NCBI RefSeq assembly: GCF_947254915.1
Contig: NZ_CAMYEZ010000013.1
Location: 1 to 23,716, forward strand
From: an uncultured Porphyromonas sp.
GTDB lineage: Bacteria; Bacteroidota; Bacteroidia; Bacteroidales; Porphyromonadaceae
DNA: 23,716 nucleotides
Reading direction: 5' to 3'
Positions 14,688-22,554 of the stretch are shown piece after piece. A model generated the notes under the pieces. That model was not told where the DNA came from and searched no databases. It saw nothing but the letters and a program-made list of their open reading frames with translations. Position numbers and translations under genes: made by a program. Positions within the stretch are counted from its first letter, which is position 1, and every line of letters starts with the position of its first letter.

Positions 14688-17651
14688 TTAGTACCAGCCA
14701 CCGCCACCATAGGTCGGCAGGCTGTGCTGCTCCCACTTGAGGTCACGAAGGAGGGAGGCATTGACCCCGATCACGAGGTTGTACGACTTGTAGGCACCGA
14801 GCGGGATGACACTAGCCGTGAGAGACCAGCAGTGCAGGTCGCGGGTTATGTTGATAGTCATACCCGTCAGCTTCTTCAAGTCGAAGTTATAGTTCGCATC
14901 AAAGGAGAAGGTCCAGTTCGGCGTAGGCTGTAGCTGTCCTCGGAAAGAGAGGTTTTGGGTAAACATATACTCAAACTCTCGTCGGTGCGTGTTGAACTTC
15001 TGCCTATCCTGCGCCACATTGACGCTATAGTTAAAGGAGAAGCTCCACGGCACGTCAAACTTCAAGTAGCCGTCATCGTCCCAGCTGTCCCGCTCAGCGT
15101 AACCACTGCGAGGGCCTCCAGTAGGCGAGCCATCGGGGCCTACCCTATCAGGTCCAGCGCCTCCACCCATCGCTGTCGGATCATCGCCAGGAGACTTGGG
15201 CGTCTCATCGTCCGTTGTCGTAGCGCCCTTCTTCTTGTTAAAGAGCCCACTTACCCACTTACCGATCTTCTCGAAGGTCTGTGGGGTAAAGGTATAGTTA
15301 AAGCTCGTCCCCGTACCGAGGAAGGCGCCGATACCATGACCATTGAGTATCCTCAGCTTGTCCACACGGTAGGGTCTCACGTTGCCCTGCGGGTCCGTGT
15401 AGTAGTCCCATTCGTACGGATCAAACGAGGCGGAGAGCCGCAGCACGAAAGTCTTCGTAAGCCTCAGCGCTATGTTCGTATTGATGTTACTCCAGCGGAA
15501 GGAGTCGGCAGCCATATTGTACGAGAAGTTGAGCCCAAACTGATCAATGAGCGAGATCTTCTTAAACTGCTCCTCCACAGCGGTTGAGTCGGTCGGCATT
15601 CGGAGCTTCATCTCCACATTATTGTCAAAGGAGAAGTTGATCGCCCCCATCTTACCGCGCCCAGGATAGCCAAATATACCACGCTCATAAGGCGAGTAGA
15701 CATAGTTGTGTGCCTGTCCCAGCGTATCAACATAGTCTATCTCACGGTAATAACCCCAGAAGGGATCGCCAAAGTCTGGCGCATACGAGAGCGAGATCGA
15801 GGGTGAGAAGCGGTGACGGATCATCTGCACACGATCCCCAAAGAGCTTACGCCACGGTTTGTAGAAGCCGTAGAGCGTCGTACTCATTGAGAGCGCCGCA
15901 CTAAAGTTATTCAGGTGGTAGAAGCCATAAGTCGTGTCCGCATCAACGATCCGCTGCTGCGCCTCGTCCCATCGCTTCTCCACGCGAGAGGCGTACCAGT
16001 AGGCCGTATAGTTGATTGAGGGAGAGATCTTGATATAGTTAAAGAGGTCAAAGGAAGCCGAGATAGGTATTGAGTGCTGCATACCATTGCGCCAATCCTT
16101 GACTAGATTGCTCTTGAGGAGCAGATTCTCCTTGGTCGTGATACTGTTACGTAGCGACCCGCTGTAGCTCAGTGAGATCTTCTCATACCAGCGCTCCTTG
16201 CCCACACGATTCTTTCGCTTGAAGGGATAGATCGTCGAGAGTGAGAGCGAGAGGTTCGGCAGAGTCACACTGATCGTCGAGTCACGAGAGCGCTGATCTA
16301 TGTTAAAAGCTCCCGTCAGCGAGAGCGGTATACCCGCAAAGCTCCTTCGGTAGCTGATGCTAGAGCCCTTAGTATTTTCGGCTCGGCGCTGATGGTTGTA
16401 GACCGCCTGCGTAGCGTTGTGGTTGTAGCTACTCGTTGAGAAGTTGACCGATGCCGAGAAGTTACGTAGCGGATCCGCCTTAGGGTCTTGCGAGTGGGTC
16501 CATCGGAGAGATATATCTTGCGAACGGCTGTAAGTCGAGGGTATATCTTTGTCTCCCTGCACCGTTGATATATAGCCTGCCTGCACGCTACCATTGTACT
16601 TATAGCGCTTGCGATAGTTGGACGCCGCATTGAGCGCCCAGGAGCCATTCGTGTAGATATCGCCCGTGAGCGTCAAGTCCCAGTAGTCGTTCAGATTGAG
16701 GTAAAGACCACCATGTGTCAGGTAAAGCCCTCTCGTCTGGTCAATACCGTAGCTCGGCATGATGATACCTGAGGTCTGCTTCTCATTGAAGGGGAAGAAG
16801 GCAAACGGCAATCCGATGAAGTAGAGCGGCACGTCAGCCATCACCAGATAGACAGGCCCCGTGACGATCTTGTCCTCAGGCTTAGCCTTAGCACGCGTCA
16901 GGTTAATGTAAAAGTGCGGATGATCATGCTGGTCGCAAGTCGTATAGCGACCATCCTTGAGGTACATCGTATTGTCCTTGAGACGCTTCGTCTGCGTAGC
17001 TGTCAGATAGCCCTCGCCCTGCTGGGTCGTCACGTCCGTGATGAAGCCTTGGCCCGTCTTGAAGTTGTACTTCATCGTCGTACTCTCGAACTTCTGATCC
17101 CCATCGGCAAACTTTGGTTTAGCCGTCGGCTGTCCTAGACTATCTAGCACATACTGCGCATAGACCTCCGAGCTGTCAGAGACGATCTTGAGATAGTTCG
17201 CCTCGATGCTCATCCGTTGGTACTTGACCTCGCTAGGGCCGAAGAAGTACATCACATTGCGCCCCGTCATGACGATCGAGTCCTCAGCCGAGAAGGTCAC
17301 AGGCGCCTCCAGCTTGAAGAGCTCCACCGAGTCACGCTCAGCGATAGGTGCCTCGGCATCTTTTGCCAATGTATTGGTCGCAACTGGAGCTAGCGTCGTA
17401 TCCGCTTTTGCAGCGAGGCTGTCGCTGACCACTGATAGCGAGTCCGGAGGCGTCGCCAGCGAGTCCAGCAAGCGAGTCGTATCAGCCGATAGATCCGCCA
17501 CGACCGTGTCCAGTGACTCCGTCTGCGACGGTGTAGCGACAGGCGGCTCCGTGCGTCGTACCTGTGTCGCACACGACACGACCACCACCCCTATGACAAG
17601 CAGTAGGAGCAGCCGCACGAGCGAGCGAGGAGCTATGACAGAGCTAGACAT
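14688..17651 (-). CDS. lptD: LPS assembly outer-membrane protein LptD (OstA-like)
   Basis: 987 aa. An N-terminal signal peptide ends near VVVVSC (C27), so lipidation is possible, although classical LptD is not a lipoprotein. A Ser/Asp/Thr-rich linker (about 30-110) follows, then an OstA/LptA-like jelly-roll segment (about 115-300, with MYLKDGRYTTCDQHDHPHFY), then a long beta-strand-rich barrel region ending in aromatic W-Y. It should insert LPS into the outer leaflet with an LptE-type partner that is not in this window. A Gly/Pro/Asp-rich stretch (about 815-855) looks like an extracellular loop insertion. It has its own promoter and heads the rhomboid-EEP block. Confidence 0.85.
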   Translation of the reverse strand: MSSSVIAPRSLVRLLLLLVIGVVVVSCATQVRRTEPPVATPSQTESLDTVVADLSADTTRLLDSLATPPDSLSVVSDSLAAKADTTLAPVATNTLAKDAEAPIAERDSVELFKLEAPVTFSAEDSIVMTGRNVMYFFGPSEVKYQRMSIEANYLKIVSDSSEVYAQYVLDSLGQPTAKPKFADGDQKFESTTMKYNFKTGQGFITDVTTQQGEGYLTATQTKRLKDNTMYLKDGRYTTCDQHDHPHFYINLTRAKAKPEDKIVTGPVYLVMADVPLYFIGLPFAFFPFNEKQTSGIIMPSYGIDQTRGLYLTHGGLYLNLNDYWDLTLTGDIYTNGSWALNAASNYRKRYKYNGSVQAGYISTVQGDKDIPSTYSRSQDISLRWTHSQDPKADPLRNFSASVNFSTSSYNHNATQAVYNHQRRAENTKGSSISYRRSFAGIPLSLTGAFNIDQRSRDSTISVTLPNLSLSLSTIYPFKRKNRVGKERWYEKISLSYSGSLRNSITTKENLLLKSNLVKDWRNGMQHSIPISASFDLFNYIKISPSINYTAYWYASRVEKRWDEAQQRIVDADTTYGFYHLNNFSAALSMSTTLYGFYKPWRKLFGDRVQMIRHRFSPSISLSYAPDFGDPFWGYYREIDYVDTLGQAHNYVYSPYERGIFGYPGRGKMGAINFSFDNNVEMKLRMPTDSTAVEEQFKKISLIDQFGLNFSYNMAADSFRWSNINTNIALRLTKTFVLRLSASFDPYEWDYYTDPQGNVRPYRVDKLRILNGHGIGAFLGTGTSFNYTFTPQTFEKIGKWVSGLFNKKKGATTTDDETPKSPGDDPTAMGGGAGPDRVGPDGSPTGGPRSGYAERDSWDDDGYLKFDVPWSFSFNYSVNVAQDRQKFNTHRREFEYMFTQNLSFRGQLQPTPNWTFSFDANYNFDLKKLTGMTINITRDLHCWSLTASVIPLGAYKSYNLVIGVNASLLRDLKWEQHSLPTYGGGGWY

Positions 17652-17698
17652 GTACTATAATAATGCGACCAAGCTTATGTTGATACATCAACCGCAGG

Positions 17699-17706
17699 CA
17701 AAGGTA
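17699..17706 (-). promoter_or_regulatory. Promoter -7 element of lptD
   Basis: The minus strand reads TACCTTTG, 47 bp before the lptD ATG. It is preceded by TATTTAG, resembling TATTTGT before the trxB -7 element. Confidence 0.7.
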
Positions 17707-17717
17707 CTAAATAGTGG

Positions 17718-17731
17718 CGTGCCACGGCACG
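17718..17731. promoter_or_regulatory. Operator-like palindrome at the lptD promoter
   Basis: CGTGCC and GGCACG arms around AC, covering the expected -33 region of the lptD promoter and lying between that promoter and repeat A2. Confidence 0.4.
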
Positions 17732-17748
17732 TTCCAGGCGTATACGTT

Positions 17749-18050
17749 AGGGCTGACGCATTATGTCTTGGTGCTCTACTAACTACGCTTGGACGACAAC
17801 TCTGGGATATGTGCCTTGAGCTTGGCTTCATAGCGCTATTGATACCCATACATCTTCGTTAAGTCCAATCTCTACCGAGGAAATCTAGAATCTCCAGGGA
17901 GCAAACGAAAACTCTCCACGGAGGCGGGAAATAAAACTTCGGAAGAATGAAATAAAACTTCGGAAGAAGCAAATCAAAGTTCGGAAGAATTTTTCGTTTC
18001 CTCGCTGGATATTCTGAAATCCCTCCGAAGAGATTTTCGATTTCCTCGAG
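17749..18050 (-). repeat. Long dispersed repeat A2 (inverted copy of A1)
   Basis: Reverse complement of A1, collinear without gaps, at about 95 percent identity by hand. Hairpin ends are at 17877-17885 and 18039-18047. The three-unit 21-bp core is at 17928-17990. The tail 17749-17860 ends 42 bp before the lptD -7 element, exactly as A1 does before trxB. In this 602-bp gap only A2, B2 and the two divergent promoters are seen; no gene is credible. Confidence 0.9.
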
Positions 18051-18077
18051 AGTGAGGTGTCGGGCTCATCGGACGAG

Positions 18078-18205
18078 TAACCCTGTGTAGGGACGCACGG
18101 GAGTGTCTAGTGGGAGGGCGTCCGTTGTATCAAAGGTTACAGCACCATGGCTTTAACGAGGACGGACGCACAGATCGTGCGTCCCTACAACGGGTTACAC
18201 GTCTC
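18078..18205. repeat. MITE-like repeat B2
   Basis: Terminal inverted repeats 18078-18096 and 18179-18197 (19 bp, two mismatches). Internal hairpin 18164-18184. It is inverted relative to B1, and the homology extends past the right end to 18205. Its right end lies only 27 bp before the leuS -7 element. Confidence 0.8.
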
Positions 18206-18224
18206 CCTCTAATCTCTAATTTCG

Positions 18225-18232
18225 TACCTTTG
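18225..18232 (+). promoter_or_regulatory. Promoter -7 element of leuS
   Basis: TACCTTTG, preceded by TTTCG and TCTAATCTCTAA, as also seen before gmd. It lies 21 bp before the leuS ATG, so the leader would be about 15 nt. Confidence 0.7.
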
Positions 18233-18253
18233 CGCTATAATAGAGAGAACTGT

Positions 18254-21070
18254 ATGGATTACAATCACCACGACATAGAGCAATCGGCTCAGCGCATCTG
18301 GCATGACGCAGATATTTATCGCGTAGAGATAGACCGCGATAAGCCTTCGTACTACGTACTCGACATGTTTCCCTATCCCTCGGGGGCGGGACTACATGTG
18401 GGGCACCCGCTAGGATACATTGCCTCTGACATTTACGCTCGCTATAAGCGACTACAGGGGTACAACGTCCTGCACCCTATGGGGTACGATGCTTTCGGTC
18501 TGCCAGCCGAGCAGTACGCTATCCAGACGAATCGTCACCCAGAGGAGACGACGCGGGTCAACATAGCGCGCTATCGTGAGCAGCTAGACAACATTGGCTT
18601 TGGTTTCGACTGGAGCCGCCAGGTGGTGACCTGCGATCCGGAGTACTACAAGTGGACGCAGTGGGCATTCATACAGCTTTTCCACCATTACTACGACACT
18701 GCCACAGAGCGTGCCGAGCCTATCGACAAATTGATTCAGTACCTAGAGGCTCACGGCACGGAGGGCTGTACCGCCTACGCCAGTACGCCACTGGAGCTAA
18801 CGGCTGAGGCGTGGCGGAATGCGAGCGAGGCGGAGCGGTCAGAGTGGCTGATGCACTACCGTCTGGCATTCCTCGGTGAGAGTGTGGTCAACTGGTGCCC
18901 TGAGCTGGGCACCGTCCTCGCCAATGATGAGGTGAGCGATGGCGTGAGCGAGCGTGGTGGCTACCCCGTGGTGCAGCGCAAGATGAAGCAGTGGAGCCTC
19001 CGCGTCTCTGCCTATGCGGAGCGTTTGCTAGCGGGTCTCAACAGGCTTGACTGGAGCGATGCACTCAAGGAGATGCAGCGCAACTGGATCGGTAAGTCGG
19101 TCGGTGCATCGGTTACTTTCAAGGCTAGTACTGCTCATGGTACGTTGCCTATCGAGGTCTTTACCACTCGTCCCGACACGCTCTACGGAGTGACCTTTAT
19201 GGTGCTAGCTCCCGAGAGTAGTCTGGTGGCTGACCTGACTACGGAGGAGCAGCGTGACGCTGTCGAGACCTACCTGGATCGCACGAAGCGCCGCACAGAG
19301 CGGGAGCGTCAGGCGGATCACTCGGTGACGGGTGTCTTCACGGGCTCCTATGCACAGCACCCGCTGACGGAGGCGTTGATCCCGATCTGGATTAGCGACT
19401 ATGTACTGGCGGGCTATGGTACGGGCGCGATCATGGCGGTGCCAGCGCACGACTCAAGAGACTTTGCTTTCGCACGGCACTTTGACTTGCCGATACGTCA
19501 GGTTGTTTTGCCAAAGGGTGGCGAAGAGTCCGACCCGTCCACCTGGAGCGAAAGCATCGACAGCAAAGAGGGCGAGCTGATCAATTCGCCACTCCTCAAT
19601 GGCAAGCCAGTCTCTGAGGCAATTGACTGGATGTGTCACTACCTGGACGAGCAGGGGCTCGGTCAGAAGCGAATCAACTACCGCCTGCGTGACGCTATCT
19701 TTAGCCGCCAGCGCTACTGGGGCGAGCCGATACCTATATATTATAAGGAGGGTGTGCCACACACGCTACCGCTCGACAAGCTCCCGCTGACCCTGCCTGA
19801 GGTGGATAAGTATCTCCCCACGGAGAGTGGCGAGCCACCGCTAGGGCGTGCCAAGCACTGGTGTACTGAGGAGGGCTATCCCTACGAACTCTGCACGATG
19901 CCAGGCTTTGCGGGGAGTAGCGCTTACTACCTACGCTATATGGATCCGCACAATCACGATGCTTTGGTCTCCCCCGATGCCAATAACTACTGGCGACAGG
20001 TGGATCTCTACATCGGTGGTACGGAGCACGCTACGGGGCACCTGATCTATAGTCGCTTCTGGAATAAGTTTCTCTACGACCTTGGGATCGTGTGCGAGGA
20101 TGAGCCATTCAAGCGCTTGGTCAACCAAGGGATGATCCAGGGGCGCTCCAACTACGTTTACCGCATCAAGGGGACGAACCAGTTTGTCACCTACTCGCAG
20201 CGTGAGCAGTACGATGTGACGCAGATGCATGTGGACATACATTTGGTTCACAACGATGTCCTCGATCAGGAGGCATTCCGTCAGTGGCGTGATGACCTGC
20301 ACGATGCGACCTTCATCACCGAGGCGGACGGTAGCTATCTCTGTGGCTACGGGGTGGAGAAGATGAGCAAGTCCATGTTCAACGTGGTCAACCCTGACGA
20401 GATCATCGAGCAGTATGGCGCTGATACGCTGAGGATGTATGAGATGTTTCTCGGACCTCTGGAGCAGAGCAAGCCGTGGGATACGAATGGCATTGACGGC
20501 GTCTACCGCTTCCTCAAGCGTGTCTGGTCACTCTACCACGACAGTGAGGGGCAGCTGACCGTCTCGGCCGATGCTCAGGCTAGCCGTGAGGAGCTTCGCA
20601 CGATCCATAAGCTGATTCAGAAGATTACCCAGGACATCGAGCGTCTCTCCTTCAATACCTCTGTCTCGGCCTTTATGATTGCTGTGGGCGAGCTACAGAA
20701 GGCTGGGACCACTTCGCTGGAGGTGCTTCGCCCCTTGGCGGTTCTGCTTTCGCCTTTTGCGCCACATATTGCAGAGATGCTGTGGCAGGAGATGCGCACC
20801 GCATGCTGTAGCGACACGCTCTCGGCTGAGAGCATCGTGGTGGCTGCGTGGCCCCAGTGTGACGAGTCGCTCATCGCTGAAGATTCGGTGCGCTATCCCG
20901 TGAGCTTCAACGGTAAGGTACGCTTTAACCTAGAGCTCCCCGCTGGTCTCTCCAAGGAGCAGATCGAGGAGCAGGTGCTGGCGCATCCCGACACGGTCAA
21001 GTGGATTGACGGCAAGCCTCTCAAGAAGGTAATTGTCGTGCCAGGTCGTATAGTCAACATTGTATTGTAA
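18254..21070 (+). CDS. leuS: Leucyl-tRNA synthetase
   Basis: 938 aa class I aminoacyl-tRNA synthetase that charges tRNA-Leu. Seen: HIGH-type motif HVGH at 48-51 within PYPSGAGLHVGH, CP1 editing domain motifs (TTRPDTLYGVTF and GAIMAVPAHDSRDFAFA), GGTEHATGHLIYSRFW, KMSKS at 703-707, and an anticodon-binding C-terminal domain. It is longer than E. coli LeuRS; an insertion near residues 155-205 is usual for Bacteroidetes. The frame is open upstream to 18110, but that extension would run through repeat B2 and the promoter, so the ATG at 18254 (MDYNHHDIE) is the start. Confidence 0.98.
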   Translation: MDYNHHDIEQSAQRIWHDADIYRVEIDRDKPSYYVLDMFPYPSGAGLHVGHPLGYIASDIYARYKRLQGYNVLHPMGYDAFGLPAEQYAIQTNRHPEETTRVNIARYREQLDNIGFGFDWSRQVVTCDPEYYKWTQWAFIQLFHHYYDTATERAEPIDKLIQYLEAHGTEGCTAYASTPLELTAEAWRNASEAERSEWLMHYRLAFLGESVVNWCPELGTVLANDEVSDGVSERGGYPVVQRKMKQWSLRVSAYAERLLAGLNRLDWSDALKEMQRNWIGKSVGASVTFKASTAHGTLPIEVFTTRPDTLYGVTFMVLAPESSLVADLTTEEQRDAVETYLDRTKRRTERERQADHSVTGVFTGSYAQHPLTEALIPIWISDYVLAGYGTGAIMAVPAHDSRDFAFARHFDLPIRQVVLPKGGEESDPSTWSESIDSKEGELINSPLLNGKPVSEAIDWMCHYLDEQGLGQKRINYRLRDAIFSRQRYWGEPIPIYYKEGVPHTLPLDKLPLTLPEVDKYLPTESGEPPLGRAKHWCTEEGYPYELCTMPGFAGSSAYYLRYMDPHNHDALVSPDANNYWRQVDLYIGGTEHATGHLIYSRFWNKFLYDLGIVCEDEPFKRLVNQGMIQGRSNYVYRIKGTNQFVTYSQREQYDVTQMHVDIHLVHNDVLDQEAFRQWRDDLHDATFITEADGSYLCGYGVEKMSKSMFNVVNPDEIIEQYGADTLRMYEMFLGPLEQSKPWDTNGIDGVYRFLKRVWSLYHDSEGQLTVSADAQASREELRTIHKLIQKITQDIERLSFNTSVSAFMIAVGELQKAGTTSLEVLRPLAVLLSPFAPHIAEMLWQEMRTACCSDTLSAESIVVAAWPQCDESLIAEDSVRYPVSFNGKVRFNLELPAGLSKEQIEEQVLAHPDTVKWIDGKPLKKVIVVPGRIVNIVL

Positions 21071-21076
21071 TGATCA

Positions 21077-21120
21077 AGTCTCCAGGCTCTACCGTGCTGG
21101 TGCTGGGCTGTGTGGAGACT
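21077..21120 (+). terminator. Possible hairpin after leuS
   Basis: Perfect 8-bp arms AGTCTCCA (21077-21084) and TGGAGACT (21113-21120) with a 28-nt loop, followed by ATTCC rather than a T-tract. It may be a weak terminator or an RNA processing site between leuS and the next gene, for which no TAnnTTTG promoter is seen. Confidence 0.4.
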
Positions 21121-21154
21121 ATTCCATCTATCTCTAGAAAACAAATCATATAGT

Positions 21155-22132
21155 ATGTCTCAAACTTTAGTAGCTCCTACTAGTAATCGAGCGAAAGCGT
21201 GGTATTTCGTCCACGACTTCTTCTTTATCGTACTCGGTGTCTGTCTCTACGTACTCGGCTGGGCGGGCTTCGTCCTGTCACAGGAGATTGCTACGGGCGG
21301 ACTCGCAGGTGTTACGACTATCATACAGATAGCGACGAACATCCCCGCCTTTATCCCTTACAACATCATCAATGTCGGATTGCTGATCGTCTCAATCATC
21401 TTCCTCGGGTGGCGCTACTCTATCAAGACACTCATCGGAGTCATCCTTATGGGTATCGCTATCCCTATCGGTCAGGCTCTCTTTGGAGATCCAAATACGG
21501 AGGTCTACCACAACCTGAACCACTGGCTCACGGACAATATCCCCAATGTGGGGCCTCTGCTCAGGGAAGAGCGCTTTATGGCGGTCATCATCGGTGGTAT
21601 CTTATGTGGTAGCGGACTCTTTTTGGTCTTTCACGTAAATGGCAGTACGGGCGGTACGGACGTGATTGTCTCGCTCTTTAACAAGTACACGACGCTCTCA
21701 CTGGGACGTGCTATGATCCTGATTGATGCGACGATCGTGACGGCCTCGTACTTTGTCAATGTCTACATCTCGGGCAAAGACCCGCAACTCGGTGCTGAGC
21801 TACTGACTTTCTCCATCGTAGAGGTGGTCTTTTGCGCCATCACGCTGGACTACTGGACCAATAGTAATAAGCACTCAATACAGCTCTTTATCTTTAGCAA
21901 GAAGTACAAGGAGATCAACGAAGCGATCACGCAGCGCCTGCACAGAGGCTGTACACTTGTACATGCTGACGGAGGCTATTCGCAAGAGGAGATGCGCATC
22001 CTTATGGTAGTCACCCGCAAGGCGCAGTTACAGAGTATCAATCGGATTATCAAAGAGATTGACCCCGACGCCTTCGTATCGGAGGGCACTGTGCATGGAG
22101 TCTACGGACGTGGCTTTGACAATCTGAAGTAA
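21155..22132 (+). CDS. YitT family membrane protein with DUF2179 domain
   Basis: 325 aa. The N-terminal ~210 residues form about five or six membrane segments of the YitT/DUF161 type (YVLGWAGFVLSQEIATGG, GSGLFLVFHVNGSTGGTDVI). The C-terminal ~80 residues are a soluble DUF2179 domain (YKEINEAITQRLHRGCTLV, GYSQEEMRILMVV). The function of the family is not settled. The upstream in-frame ATG at 21110 lies inside the leuS hairpin, so MSQTLVAPT at 21155 is preferred. The next gene starts 18 bp after the stop. Confidence 0.9.
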   Translation: MSQTLVAPTSNRAKAWYFVHDFFFIVLGVCLYVLGWAGFVLSQEIATGGLAGVTTIIQIATNIPAFIPYNIINVGLLIVSIIFLGWRYSIKTLIGVILMGIAIPIGQALFGDPNTEVYHNLNHWLTDNIPNVGPLLREERFMAVIIGGILCGSGLFLVFHVNGSTGGTDVIVSLFNKYTTLSLGRAMILIDATIVTASYFVNVYISGKDPQLGAELLTFSIVEVVFCAITLDYWTNSNKHSIQLFIFSKKYKEINEAITQRLHRGCTLVHADGGYSQEEMRILMVVTRKAQLQSINRIIKEIDPDAFVSEGTVHGVYGRGFDNLK

Positions 22133-22150
22133 GGACAAAGTCACGGCGAC

Positions 22151-22537
22151 ATGCTCGCTACGAGCCGACACAACAAAGCACTACTCGCTCTACTAGGTTG
22201 CTTGCTAGTAGGGGGACTAGTGCTCTACTTGTATCGTCCCGAAGCTCTTCCGATACCTCGTTGTCCCTTTCTACAGCTCACGGGATGGCAATGCCCTGGC
22301 TGTGGTTCGCTACGAGGTATCCACGCCTTGCTCCATGGCAACCTAGGACGAGTCCTACAGCTCAATGTGATGCTCTTCCCAGGGCTCGTCTACTTCACCC
22401 TCCTCGTGATACTGGAGCTACTCCGGCCCTATCGTCCACAAGCGGAGCGCCTCTATAGGAGACTCGCAGGGCGCACCGCCTGTTGGATCATCTTTGCCAT
22501 CATCTTCGCTTGGGGCATCGTACGCAACCTCCTCTGA
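22151..22537 (+). CDS. DUF2752 family small membrane protein
   Basis: 128 aa. Hydrophobic segments at about 10-28, 70-90 and 107-127 flank the DUF2752 signature CPFLQLTGWQCPGCGSLRG (38-56), with cysteines C38, C48 and C51 positioned like a metal- or redox-active loop. The function of the family is unknown. It is packed between the YitT-type gene (18 bp upstream) and the PAP2 gene (17 bp downstream), so the three look like one operon. Confidence 0.88.
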   Translation: MLATSRHNKALLALLGCLLVGGLVLYLYRPEALPIPRCPFLQLTGWQCPGCGSLRGIHALLHGNLGRVLQLNVMLFPGLVYFTLLVILELLRPYRPQAERLYRRLAGRTACWIIFAIIFAWGIVRNLL

Positions 22538-22554
22538 GACAGCTCTAGCACCTT

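Noticed and set aside
14955..15587. 210-aa plus-strand frame
   Set aside because: Antisense shadow of the lptD coding region, with Arg/Ser-rich low-information sequence.
17206..17862. 218-aa plus-strand frame
   Set aside because: It lies antisense to the start of lptD and continues into repeat A2, with no domain or promoter.
2342..18050. Composite transposon bounded by A1 and A2
   Set aside because: No transposase lies between them, and the enclosed genes are core functions (trxB, pnp, lptD). Dispersed repeats explain the pattern better.
18110..18253. N-terminal extension of leuS
   Set aside because: It would be encoded by repeat B2 and the promoter. Homology to LeuRS begins at MDYNHHDIE.
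19931..20302. 123-aa minus-strand frame
   Set aside because: Antisense shadow inside leuS.
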